A DNA stretch of 64,000 nucleotides, taken from positions 496,001-560,000 of the forward strand of contig JAYEGL010000002.1 of NCBI GenBank assembly GCA_034659015.1, read 5' to 3'. A program made the position numbers and the translations under genes. Numbering within the stretch: the stretch's first letter is position 1; every line of letters starts with the position of its first letter. The notes below the pieces were generated by a model that worked only from the letters and a program-made list of their open reading frames with translations, ran no database searches and had not been told where the DNA came from. This DNA is from Maricaulis sp034659015 (GTDB lineage: Bacteria; Pseudomonadota; Alphaproteobacteria; Caulobacterales; Maricaulaceae). This document shows positions 6,904 to 15,096 of the stretch, piece by piece.

Positions 6904-8802
6904 ATGCTCGACACGCTGATCTGGAAGGACGCCACGCCGGCCGAGCGGCGCAAGGCGCTGGCCCGGCCGGTGGAGACCGGCACGGCCGATGCCGCCGCGC
7001 GCGAGATCGTCGATGCCGTCCGCGCCCGTGGCGACGAGGCCGTGCGGGCCTATGCCGCGCAGCTCGACGGTTATGCACCGGACGACTTCCGCGTCCCTGG
7101 CGAGGCGATCGCGGCCGCGCGCCGCGCGATGGATGCCAACGATGTGGAAGCGATCAAATCGGCCGCCGATGCGGTGCGCCGCTTCCACGTCCGCCAGGGC
7201 TATGCCGGCTATTCCGTCGAGACCTGGCCGGGCGTGACGGCTTCGCGCCGCGCCACGCCGGTGGATGTGGCGGCGCTCTACGTGCCGGCCGGCAGTGCGC
7301 CGCTGGTCTCCACCCTGATCATGCTGGCCGTGCCGGCCCAGCTGGCCGGGGTGCCGCGCATCGTCGTCGTGGCGCCGCCCTCGGGCGAGGGCGGGGTCAA
7401 TCCGGCACTCCTCGCGGCGGCGGAGATTCTCGGCATTGACGAAGTCTACGCCATTGGCGGGGCTCAGGCCGTGGCGGCCCTGGCGACCGGAACGGCCGGC
7501 CTGCCGCGCGCGGACAAGATCTTCGGCCCCGGCAATGCCTATGTGGCCGCGGCCAAGGCCTATGTCGCCGGCCTGCCGGGCGGTCCGGCCATCGATCTGC
7601 CGGCCGGGCCGAGCGAGGTGATGGTGATCGCCGACGCGCGCGCCGATGCCGAGCTGGTGGCCAGCGACCTGTTGAGCCAGGCCGAGCACGATCCGTCGGC
7701 CCAGGTCGTGCTGGTGTGTTTCGACGCCGCGACCCGCGACCGCGTCATGGCGGCCACCGAGGTCCAGCTGGCACAATTGCCCCGCGCCGACATCGCCCGG
7801 GCCGCGCTCGCACAGTCGCTTACGGTGCTCTGCGACACGCTGGAAGCGGCGGCGGATGTGGCCAATGAATACGCACCGGAACACCTCATCCTGCAGGCCG
7901 ATGCGGCGGAACGCCTGAGCGAGCTGGTTCGCCATGCCGGCTCGATCTTCGTCGGCGCCTTCACGCCGGAAGCGGCGGGCGATTATGCCGCCGGGCCCAA
8001 CCACACCCTGCCCACGGGCGGGGCGGCGCGCGCCTATGGCGGCGTCACGGTCGAGGCCTTCCAGAAAACCACCACCATATTGCGCGCCACGGCCGACGGT
8101 GCCGCTGCGATGGCGCCGGCCGTCGAGCGCCTGGCCGCGCTGGAAGGGCTGGAGGCGCATGCTACCGCCATGCGCCTGCGCCGCGAGCGGGCCGAGGCCC
8201 AACCTGCCGTCCCGGCCGCATCCGGTCCCCGCGCGGGCACGAAGCGCCGCAAGACCGCCGAGACCGATGTCACCGTCACGGTCAATCTGGATCGCGACGG
8301 GCCCAGCCGGATCGCCACGGGCGTGGGCTATTTTGACCACATGCTCGAACAGGTGGCCAAACATGGCGGGATTGCCCTGGACGTGACTGTGGAGGGCGAT
8401 CTTCACATCGATGCCCACCACACGATCGAGGATGTCTGCCTGACCTTCGGCGAAGCCCTGCGCGAGGCGCTGCGCGACAAGCGCGGCATTGCCCGCTTCG
8501 GTTTCGAACTGCCGATGGACGAGACACGGGCGGCCGTGTGGATCGACCTGTCCGGCCGGCCCTTCGCGAAATTCGAAGGGGAAATTCCGGGCGAAAGTGT
8601 CGGCGAGTTTCCCGTCGAGATGACGGGCCATGCCTTCCGCTCCATCGCGGAAAGCCTGGGTGCGGCCATCCATGTGAAGGTGGAGGGCGAGAACGCCCAC
8701 CACATGGTGGAGGCCTGCTTCAAGGCCTTCGGCCGGGCGCTGCGCGAAGCCGTTCGCGTGGAAGGCGAGGCGCTGCCCTCGACCAAGGGCATGCTGGCAT
8801 GA
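6904..8802 (+). CDS. hisDB: HisD-HisB fusion: histidinol dehydrogenase / imidazoleglycerol-phosphate dehydratase
   Basis: One uninterrupted 632-codon frame. Residues 1 to about 425 are histidinol dehydrogenase, with FGPGNAYVAAAKA, AGPSEVMVIAD, LLSQAEHD, NEYAPEHLI and AGPNHTLPTGG. Residues about 426-449 are an Ala/Pro/Arg-rich linker. Residues 450-632 are a complete HisB dehydratase from KTAETDVTV, with both metal motifs HHTIE (505-509) and HHMVE (599-603). No stop, internal start with a ribosome site or frameshift separates them. The last and sixth steps of the pathway are thus joined. hisH follows with an ATGA overlap. The linker could be cleaved after translation; nothing in the sequence decides that. 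Confidence 0.95.
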   Translation: MLDTLIWKDATPAERRKALARPVETGTADAAAREIVDAVRARGDEAVRAYAAQLDGYAPDDFRVPGEAIAAARRAMDANDVEAIKSAADAVRRFHVRQGYAGYSVETWPGVTASRRATPVDVAALYVPAGSAPLVSTLIMLAVPAQLAGVPRIVVVAPPSGEGGVNPALLAAAEILGIDEVYAIGGAQAVAALATGTAGLPRADKIFGPGNAYVAAAKAYVAGLPGGPAIDLPAGPSEVMVIADARADAELVASDLLSQAEHDPSAQVVLVCFDAATRDRVMAATEVQLAQLPRADIARAALAQSLTVLCDTLEAAADVANEYAPEHLILQADAAERLSELVRHAGSIFVGAFTPEAAGDYAAGPNHTLPTGGAARAYGGVTVEAFQKTTTILRATADGAAAMAPAVERLAALEGLEAHATAMRLRRERAEAQPAVPAASGPRAGTKRRKTAETDVTVTVNLDRDGPSRIATGVGYFDHMLEQVAKHGGIALDVTVEGDLHIDAHHTIEDVCLTFGEALREALRDKRGIARFGFELPMDETRAAVWIDLSGRPFAKFEGEIPGESVGEFPVEMTGHAFRSIAESLGAAIHVKVEGENAHHMVEACFKAFGRALREAVRVEGEALPSTKGMLA

Positions 8803-9398
8803 CCATCGCGCTGATCGATACCGGCTGCGCCAATATCGCCTCGGTGCGCTTTGCGCTGGAGCGGGCAGGCCTCGACCATGCCGTGGTCACGGCGCCCGCC
8901 GAAGCGGCCGATTGCGACCGCATCATCCTGCCCGGCGTCGGCGCGGCCGGGCCGGCCATGGCCCGCCTGGCCGAGCGCGGCTGGGTGGATGCGCTCAAGC
9001 GCGACGACCGTCCGCTTCTGGGCATCTGTTTGGGCATGCAGATGCTGTTCGAACGCTCCGAGGAGGGCGATGCGGCGTGCCTCGGCCTGCTGCCCGGCAC
9101 GGTGGAGCGCCTGCCGCGGCCGGACGGGCTCGTCTGGCCGCACATGGGCTGGAACTCGCTGGAAGGCCTGGCGGTGGGCGAGCCCTTGCTGACCGGCGTG
9201 CCTTCCGGCTCCCATGCCTATTTCGTGCACGGCTACTATGTGCCGGCCGGCCGGGTGACGCAGGCCCAGTGCGATTACGGCGTTCCCGTCTCGGCCATTG
9301 TGCGCCAGGGCCAGGTCTCCGGCTGTCAGTTCCACCCCGAACGGTCCGGCGCCGTGGGCGCGCGGATCCTCTCCAACTTCGCGAGTATCAAGGCGTGA
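8799..9398 (+). CDS. hisH: imidazole glycerol phosphate synthase, glutamine amidotransferase subunit
   Basis: 199-residue class I glutaminase that passes ammonia to HisF. Nucleophile C77 lies in GICLGMQML, and the His-Glu pair in CQFHPERSG completes the triad. The ATG overlaps the TGA of the HisD-HisB gene (ATGA), and its own TGA overlaps the GTG of hisA. The partner hisF is two genes downstream. Confidence 0.96.
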   Translation: MTIALIDTGCANIASVRFALERAGLDHAVVTAPAEAADCDRIILPGVGAAGPAMARLAERGWVDALKRDDRPLLGICLGMQMLFERSEEGDAACLGLLPGTVERLPRPDGLVWPHMGWNSLEGLAVGEPLLTGVPSGSHAYFVHGYYVPAGRVTQAQCDYGVPVSAIVRQGQVSGCQFHPERSGAVGARILSNFASIKA

Positions 9399-10129
9399 TC
9401 CTCTATCCAGCCATCGATCTTCTCGACGGCCGCGTGGTGCGGCTGCACAAGGGCGAATTCGACGCCGTCACCGATTATGGCGACGATCCCGTCGCCGTGG
9501 CCGAAAAATTCGGCGAGGCCGGGGCCAGCTGGGTGCATGTCGTGGACCTCTCCGGCGCCCGCGACGGGAAACGCCGCCAGAGCGGCACGATCCGCGATCT
9601 CTGCCGCACCGGGCTGAGGATCCAGACCGGCGGCGGGGTCCGCTCGGCCGAGGATGTGGAAAGCCTGCTGGCGATGGATGTCGAGCGCGTGATCGTCGGG
9701 TCGCTGGCGGTGACCGAGCCGGACAAGGTTGCCGGCTGGATCGGCCGCTACGGCGCGGACCACATCACGCTGGCGCTGGATGTTCGTCATGTCGGCGGCC
9801 AGTACCGGCCGGCCCTGAAAGGCTGGACCGATCAGACGGACACCACGCTGGACGACGTCGTGAAAGCCTATGACGGGGCGGGTCTGGGTCACGCCCTGGT
9901 GACGGATATCGGGCGTGATGGCGACCTGTCCGGGCCGAATACGGGACTGTATCGTCACATCGTGTCGCGTTACCCGGACGTCGCTTGGCAGGCCTCCGGC
10001 GGGATCGCCTCGCTGGAGGATGTCACGGCCGTGCGCGAGGCGGGCGTGGCCGGCGCGATTTCCGGCAAGGCACTCTACGAAGGCCGTTTCACGCTTGCGG
10101 AGGCACTGGCATGCTCGCAAGACGGATAA
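9395..10129 (+). CDS. hisA: ProFAR isomerase
   Basis: 244-residue (beta/alpha)8 isomerase that converts ProFAR to PRFAR. The catalytic aspartates D8 (AIDLL) and D129 (LALDV) are at the positions expected from E. coli HisA, and the phosphate-binding half VTDIGRDGDLSGPNT is intact. The GTG start overlaps the hisH stop (GTGA). The 3' end overlaps hisF by 19 bp. Confidence 0.95.
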   Translation: MILYPAIDLLDGRVVRLHKGEFDAVTDYGDDPVAVAEKFGEAGASWVHVVDLSGARDGKRRQSGTIRDLCRTGLRIQTGGGVRSAEDVESLLAMDVERVIVGSLAVTEPDKVAGWIGRYGADHITLALDVRHVGGQYRPALKGWTDQTDTTLDDVVKAYDGAGLGHALVTDIGRDGDLSGPNTGLYRHIVSRYPDVAWQASGGIASLEDVTAVREAGVAGAISGKALYEGRFTLAEALACSQDG

Positions 10130-10878
10130 TCCCCTGCCTGGACGTGCGCGACGGGCGTGTGGTGAAGGGCGTGAAGTTCCGCGACCACGAGGATGTCGGC
10201 GGCATCGTCGATCTGGCCCGGCGCTATTCCGCGGCCGGAGCGGACGAGCTGGTCTTCTACGACATCGCCGCCTCGGCCCGCGGTTCGACGGTGGAGCCGG
10301 AATGGGTCAGCCGGGTGGCGCGGGAGATCGACATTCCCTTCTGCGTGGCCGGCGGGATCCGCAGCGTCGACGATGCCCGGGCGCGCCTGTTTGCCGGGGC
10401 GGACAAGATCTCGGTGAATTCGCCGGCCCTGGAAAACCCGGACCTGATCGACCGCCTGGCCTACGAATTCGGCAGTCAGTGCGTCGTACTTGGCGTGGAC
10501 AGCCGGTCGATGGACGGGCAGTGGCGGGTGCACCAGTATACCGGCGATCCGGACCGGACCCGCACCGACGAGCGCCGCACCCTGGACTGGGTCGCCGAGG
10601 GGATCGAGCGCGGCGCCGGCGAGGTCGTGCTCAACTGCATGGACATGGACGGGGTACGCGACGGCTATGATCTCGACCAGCTGTCCGCCGTGCGCGCGAT
10701 CTGTTCCACACCTTTGATCGCTTCGGGCGGGGCGGGACGAAAAGACCACTTCAAATCCGTGTTCGAAACGGCCAAGGTCGACGGCGCGCTGGCGGCCAGC
10801 GTGTTTCACAAAGGGGTCATGGAGATAGGCGATCTGAAGGCCTATCTTGCCGCCGAGGGAATCAGGGTCAGACCATGA
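10111..10878 (+). CDS. hisF: imidazole glycerol phosphate synthase, cyclase subunit
   Basis: 255-residue (beta/alpha)8 cyclase that uses ammonia from HisH to form imidazole glycerol phosphate and AICAR. Catalytic D11 lies in IIPCLDVRDG and D130 in VVLGVD, as in known HisF. It starts inside the end of hisA and ends in an ATGA overlap with hisIE, so the operon is read as a chain of coupled frames. Confidence 0.96.
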   Translation: MLARRIIPCLDVRDGRVVKGVKFRDHEDVGGIVDLARRYSAAGADELVFYDIAASARGSTVEPEWVSRVAREIDIPFCVAGGIRSVDDARARLFAGADKISVNSPALENPDLIDRLAYEFGSQCVVLGVDSRSMDGQWRVHQYTGDPDRTRTDERRTLDWVAEGIERGAGEVVLNCMDMDGVRDGYDLDQLSAVRAICSTPLIASGGAGRKDHFKSVFETAKVDGALAASVFHKGVMEIGDLKAYLAAEGIRVRP

Positions 10879-11507
10879 TTGATGCGAATACCCTGGACTG
10901 GAAGAAGTCCGACGGGCTCATTCCGGCCATTGTCCAGGATCATGCCACGCGCCAGGTCCTCATGCTGGGCTATATGAACGAAGAGGCGCTGGCCAGGACG
11001 GTCGAGACCGGCAAGGTGCACTTCTACTCGCGCTCCAAGCAGCGCCTGTGGAAGAAGGGCGAGACCTCGAACAACACGTTCAAGCTGATCGACATCACGG
11101 CGGATTGCGACAGCGACGCGCTTCTGGTCGAGGTGAAGCCGAAAGGCCCGGCCTGCCACACCGGCACGGTGTCCTGCTTCGGCGACGATCCGGGCCCCGG
11201 CCTGGGCTTCCTGGCGCATCTGCGTTCGATCATCCGCGCCCGCAAGAAGGACAAGCCCAAGGGGTCCTATGTCGGCGGGCTGATGGCGCGCGCGCCGAAA
11301 CGCCCGGCCCAGAAGGTCGGCGAGGAAGGCGTCGAGGTCGCCATGGCGGCCGTGTCGGAAAGCAAGACGGAACTCAAGGGCGAGGCGGCGGACCTGCTCT
11401 TCCACCTGATGGTGCTGCTGGAAAGCCGCGATCTCTCGCTCGACGACGTGGTCGGCGTGCTGCGCAAGCGCCACGCCGTGCGCGCGGAAAAGACCGGGCG
11501 GAGCTAG
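10875..11507 (+). CDS. hisIE: bifunctional phosphoribosyl-AMP cyclohydrolase / phosphoribosyl-ATP pyrophosphatase
   Basis: 210 residues with two domains. HisI is residues 1 to about 112 (LMLGYMNEEAL, FYSRSKQRLWKKGETS, ITADCDSDALLV, PACHTGTVSCF). HisE runs from about residue 118 (AHLRSIIRARKK, KVGEEGVEVAMAA, EAADLLFHLMVLL). It carries out steps 2 and 3 of histidine synthesis. Many alphaproteobacteria keep hisI and hisE as separate genes, so the fused form is worth noting. It is the last gene of the operon; hisC and the phosphatase are not in the window. A family B repeat follows directly. Confidence 0.95.
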   Translation: MIDANTLDWKKSDGLIPAIVQDHATRQVLMLGYMNEEALARTVETGKVHFYSRSKQRLWKKGETSNNTFKLIDITADCDSDALLVEVKPKGPACHTGTVSCFGDDPGPGLGFLAHLRSIIRARKKDKPKGSYVGGLMARAPKRPAQKVGEEGVEVAMAAVSESKTELKGEAADLLFHLMVLLESRDLSLDDVVGVLRKRHAVRAEKTGRS

Positions 11508-11513
11508 CCGGGA

Positions 11514-11661
11514 CTCGCCCCGCTTGCGGGGGAGCTGTCCGCGTAGCGGACTGAGGGGGCGGCGCGCAAGCGGCGCGGAGCGCGTCGCGCGCACCTACCC
11601 CCATCGCCTCCCCCGGCTCAAGGCCGGGGTCGGCACTTCCCCCGCTTCGCAGGGGAAGCCT
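11514..11661. repeat. intergenic mosaic element, family B copy 1
   Basis: About 148 bp starting CTCGCCCCGCTTGCGG and ending CCCCGCTTCGCAGGGGAAG. It holds several short hairpins (CTGTCCGCG/AGCGGACTG, AAGCCGGGG-like arms). The same sequence recurs at 14961-15096. It closes the histidine operon and may act as a transcription barrier. Confidence 0.7.
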
Positions 11662-11693
11662 GACGATATCGCTCCGGATGAGGGGAAGTGACC

Positions 11694-13685
11694 GTGTACA
11701 GAACGATCGCTGCAACACTGCTCCTGGCGGCGTTGCCCGCCGCACACGCCCAAGAGGATGTCATCGTCGTCACCGGCGACCGGCAGGGCGAGGTGCGTGA
11801 GCAGAGCGTGCTCTCGCTCGGTGTCATTTCCGGCGAAACGATCGCCGACATTGCGCCCCAGCACCCGGCCGAACTGCTCAACCGCGAGGCCGGTGTCTTC
11901 ATCAATCGCGGCAATGGCGCGGAGCATCTCACCGCCATCCGCTCTCCGGTGCTGACCGGCGGGGCGGGGGCGGGGTCCTTCCTCTATCTGCAGGACGGTA
12001 TTCCCCTGCGCGCTGCGGGGTTCGCCAATGTGAACGGGCTGTTCGAGGATATCGGGCCGCTGGCCGGCGCCGTGGAGGTGCTGCGCGGGCCGGGTCCGGC
12101 ACTCTACGGCTCGAACGCGCTGCACGGCCTGGTCAACACGCTCACGCCCGATCCCGCCGAAACGTCCTCGCGCCTCGTCGCCGAGGCCGGCAGTTTCGGC
12201 CGCTATCGCGGCGATGCCGTGCTGGCGCGGCCGGGCGAGCGTGTGTCCTCCTTGCTGGCCCTGTCGGGGCGTCACGAGGATGGCTGGCGCGAGGATGCGC
12301 GGCTCGATCATGTCCGCGCCCTGGTGCGGGCCGATGGCGAAGCGCGGGGCGTCGACTGGCGTTTCACGGCAAGCCTGGTCGGGCTCAACCAGGAAACGGC
12401 CGGCTATGCCCCGGACTATCGCGACCGCGAGCTGGCGCGCGCCAATGGCGACCCGGAAGCCTTCCGCGATGCCATTGCCGGGCGGATGAGTCTGCGCATG
12501 AGCGGACCGGCGGGCGGCAACTGGTCCTGGTCGCTCACGCCCTACTGGCGCGCCAATGCGATGGACTTCCGCATGCACTTCTTCCCCTCCGATCCGCTCG
12601 AGAAGAGCGGGCACCGCTCGGCCGGGCTGAATGCGGCCCTGGTGCGCGAGGCGGGGGATGTGCGGATCACGCTGGGTGCCGATGCGGAATGGACGCGCGG
12701 CTGGCTGTCGGAGACCCAGGAAAACCCGACCATCTTCTCCTTCATCCAGGGCGATCACTACGACTACGAGATCGATGCGCAGGTGGCGGCGCTCTACGGT
12801 CAGGCGCGCTGGCAGGCGAGCGACCGGCTGAGCCTTGTCGCCGGCGCGCGCTGGGAAGCGACGCGCTTCGACTACGACACCTTGCTGCCGGCCGGCAGCG
12901 AAGGCCGTTATCTGCGGCTCCCGGACCGCAGCGACGATTTTTCAACCTTCGCGCCGAACATCGGCTTCCTGTTTGAACTCTCCGATAATTCAGCGCTTTT
13001 CGGGCGTATGGCCCGCGGTGTCCGGGCGCCGCAGACAGCCGAGCTCTACCGCCTCCAGCCGGGCCAGACGATTGCCGGGATAGAGCCGGAAACCCTGGAC
13101 AGTGCCGAGCTGGGCTGGCGCCGGTCGTTGGGCGAGGGACGGGTGGAAGTCACCGCCTTCGCGATGGAAAAATCCAACGTCTTCTTCCGCGATGCCGACG
13201 GTTTCAACGTCACGGACGGGGCCACGGATCATCACGGTATCGAGTTCGATATCGCCTGGCCGTTCGCCGACACGCTTGAAGCCGGCCTGACCGGCAGCTG
13301 GGCCCGTCATACCTATGCCTTCGACCGGCCGGTCAGCGCGGCCAGCGAGGGCATCGCCGCGGGAAACGATGTCGACACCGCGCCGCGCTGGCTCTGGACC
13401 GGGCGTCTGGCCTGGACGCCCACGCCGCAGGCGGATGTGGCGCTGGAATGGACCCATGTCGGCGAATATTTCACCGATGCGGGCAACCTACACACCTATG
13501 AGGGCCACGACCTTCTGACCCTGCGCGCCCGCTATCGCCTCTCGGACCGCACCACGCTCTATGGCGCCATCCGCAACCTCACCGGCGAAGCCTATGCCGA
13601 GCGGGCCGACTACGCCTTCGGCAATGCCCGCTACTTCCCCGGCGAGCCGCGCGGTGTCACTGTCGGCATTCGAGTCACGGGGTAG
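11694..13685 (+). CDS. TonB-dependent outer membrane receptor
   Basis: About 663 residues. A signal peptide ends near AHA; the mature N-terminus EDVIVVTGDR looks like a TonB box. The plug domain spans about residues 40-150 (LNREAGVFINRG, YLQDGIPLR, VEVLRGPGPALYGSNALHG) and the beta-barrel follows, with conserved NLTGEAYAERADYAFGNAR near the end. GTG at 11694 is preferred over GTG at 11688 because AGGGGA then sits 7 nt away. The last residues, RVTG, lack the usual terminal aromatic. The substrate is unknown; no siderophore, vitamin or TonB genes are beside it. Confidence 0.88.
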   Translation: MYRTIAATLLLAALPAAHAQEDVIVVTGDRQGEVREQSVLSLGVISGETIADIAPQHPAELLNREAGVFINRGNGAEHLTAIRSPVLTGGAGAGSFLYLQDGIPLRAAGFANVNGLFEDIGPLAGAVEVLRGPGPALYGSNALHGLVNTLTPDPAETSSRLVAEAGSFGRYRGDAVLARPGERVSSLLALSGRHEDGWREDARLDHVRALVRADGEARGVDWRFTASLVGLNQETAGYAPDYRDRELARANGDPEAFRDAIAGRMSLRMSGPAGGNWSWSLTPYWRANAMDFRMHFFPSDPLEKSGHRSAGLNAALVREAGDVRITLGADAEWTRGWLSETQENPTIFSFIQGDHYDYEIDAQVAALYGQARWQASDRLSLVAGARWEATRFDYDTLLPAGSEGRYLRLPDRSDDFSTFAPNIGFLFELSDNSALFGRMARGVRAPQTAELYRLQPGQTIAGIEPETLDSAELGWRRSLGEGRVEVTAFAMEKSNVFFRDADGFNVTDGATDHHGIEFDIAWPFADTLEAGLTGSWARHTYAFDRPVSAASEGIAAGNDVDTAPRWLWTGRLAWTPTPQADVALEWTHVGEYFTDAGNLHTYEGHDLLTLRARYRLSDRTTLYGAIRNLTGEAYAERADYAFGNARYFPGEPRGVTVGIRVTG

Positions 13686-13689
13686 AATT

Positions 13690-13729
13690 TGGGGACAGAC
13701 ACGTAAGGGCCCTTACGTGTCTGTCCCCA
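13690..13729. repeat. 40-bp perfect palindrome, REP-like family E copy 1
   Basis: A perfect palindrome with half-site TGGGGACAGACACGTAAGGG, 5 bp after the stop of the receptor gene. The same core (GGGGACAGACACGTAAG) occurs as a 42-nt hairpin at 31503-31544, again just after a stop codon. It resembles REP/BIME units linked to REP-associated tyrosine transposases, and may also terminate transcription. Confidence 0.8.
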
Positions 13730-13754
13730 TTCGATCGCCAACGAGGAGAAGCGT

Positions 13755-14948
13755 ATGGGACACTTGCTAACAGCCGCCGCCGCCGCCATCGCCATCACGG
13801 CCACGGCCGCCGCCCAGGACTATTTCCCGCCGCGTGGCGACGCGGACTGGGAGCGGCGCGATCCGGCCGCGCTGGGCCTGGATGCCGACGCCCTGCAGGC
13901 CGCCGTGGACTTCGCCATCGCCAATGAGACCCGGCCGCGCGAGGGCTGGGAGGGCGTGGATGCGCGTGACCTGTCGGTCATGGTGCCGCTGACCTGGGCC
14001 TTCGAGCCGCATTCCAGCCCGCTGGGCGAGTTGCGTCCGCGCGGCGCGCCGGCCGGTCTCATCCTGCGCGACGGCTATATCGTCGCCGAATGGGGCGATC
14101 TGGAGCGGGTCGACATGACCTTCTCCATCTCCAAGAGTTTCCTCTCCCACACGGTCGGCCTGGCCGTCGAGGACGGGCTGATCGAGAGCGTGGAGGATCC
14201 GGTCTCCGGCTATGTCGACGATCCGCGCTTCAACACGGAACACAACACACCGATCACCTGGGACCAGATGCTGCGCCAGACCTCGGGCTGGTGGGGCACG
14301 CTGTTCGACAAGCCGGCCTGGGCCGACCGTCCGGCGCGCGACAATCCGGCCCGCGATCTTGTCGCCGGCCCGCCCGAGCCGGGCTCGGCCTGGGAATACA
14401 ATGATGTGCGCGTGAACGCGCTGGCGCTGGCGGCGCTGCATGTCTGGCAGCGCCCGCTGCCCGAGGTTCTGGCCGAACGGATCATGGATCCGATCGGCTC
14501 GTCGGGGACGTGGGAATGGCATGGCTATGAGAACAGCCATGTCGAGATCGGCGGCGCGGAGATGTGGTCGGTATCCGGCGGCGGTCACTGGGGCGGCGGC
14601 ATGATGCTCTCCGCCTACGACCAGGCGCGCTTCGGCCTGCTGGGCCTTCATCGCGGCAGCTGGGACGGCGAGCAATTGCTCTCGGATAGCTGGTACGACC
14701 GCTCGCTGACGCCGACCGATGTGATGCCGTCCTACGGCTATATGAATTTCTTTCTCAACACGCCGGGCGACGAGGATGCCGCCATCGCCGTGGAGGAGGC
14801 GCCGGCTTCCAGCTTCGCCTATCTCGGCGCCGGCGCGAATATGATCTTCATCGATCCGGAACACGACATCGTCGCCGTGGTGCGCTGGATTGAATCCGGC
14901 CAGCGCGGCGAATTCATCCGGCATCTCATGGAGGCCGTGGACGAGTAG
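13755..14948 (+). CDS. secreted serine hydrolase, beta-lactamase/DD-peptidase family
   Basis: 397 residues with an alanine-rich signal peptide ending near AAAQ at residue 21. Class C beta-lactamase-like fold: the nucleophile motif S124-I-S-K127 lies in MTFSISKSF, the second motif Y215-N-D in WEYNDVRVN, and the glycine-rich third region near GGGHWGGGM and YLGAGANMIF. GAGGAG lies 7-9 nt before the ATG. The family includes penicillin-binding-like peptidases, esterases and lactamases; the altered second motif (YND, not YxN) argues against a true beta-lactamase. It is separated from the receptor gene upstream by a REP-like palindrome, so co-transcription is doubtful. Confidence 0.82.
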   Translation: MGHLLTAAAAAIAITATAAAQDYFPPRGDADWERRDPAALGLDADALQAAVDFAIANETRPREGWEGVDARDLSVMVPLTWAFEPHSSPLGELRPRGAPAGLILRDGYIVAEWGDLERVDMTFSISKSFLSHTVGLAVEDGLIESVEDPVSGYVDDPRFNTEHNTPITWDQMLRQTSGWWGTLFDKPAWADRPARDNPARDLVAGPPEPGSAWEYNDVRVNALALAALHVWQRPLPEVLAERIMDPIGSSGTWEWHGYENSHVEIGGAEMWSVSGGGHWGGGMMLSAYDQARFGLLGLHRGSWDGEQLLSDSWYDRSLTPTDVMPSYGYMNFFLNTPGDEDAAIAVEEAPASSFAYLGAGANMIFIDPEHDIVAVVRWIESGQRGEFIRHLMEAVDE

Positions 14949-14960
14949 CAGATACAAGGG

Positions 14961-15096
14961 CTCGCCCCGCTTGCGGAGGAGCTGTCCGCGTCAGCGGACT
15001 GAGGGGGCGGCGCGAAGCGGCGCAGAGCGCGTAGCGCGCACTTATCCCCATCGGCTTGCTGCGCGCGCCACTTCCCCCGCTTCGCAGGGGACGCCT
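14961..15096. repeat. intergenic mosaic element, family B copy 2
   Basis: About 136 bp, nearly the same as the element at 11514-11661 and in the same orientation, but missing roughly a dozen bases in the middle of its right half. It lies between the convergent serine hydrolase and hutC genes, ends at the hutC stop codon and could terminate both. Confidence 0.7.

Noticed and set aside
8170..8255. Possible frameshift joining separate hisD and hisB genes
   Set aside because: The linker is in one frame with normal codon use, both halves are complete, and no ribosome site with a start codon precedes the HisB half.
6502..8703. A 733-codon minus-strand frame opposite hisG and the hisD-hisB fusion
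   Set aside because: Composition is Gly/Arg/His-rich with no domain; it mirrors the coding strand.
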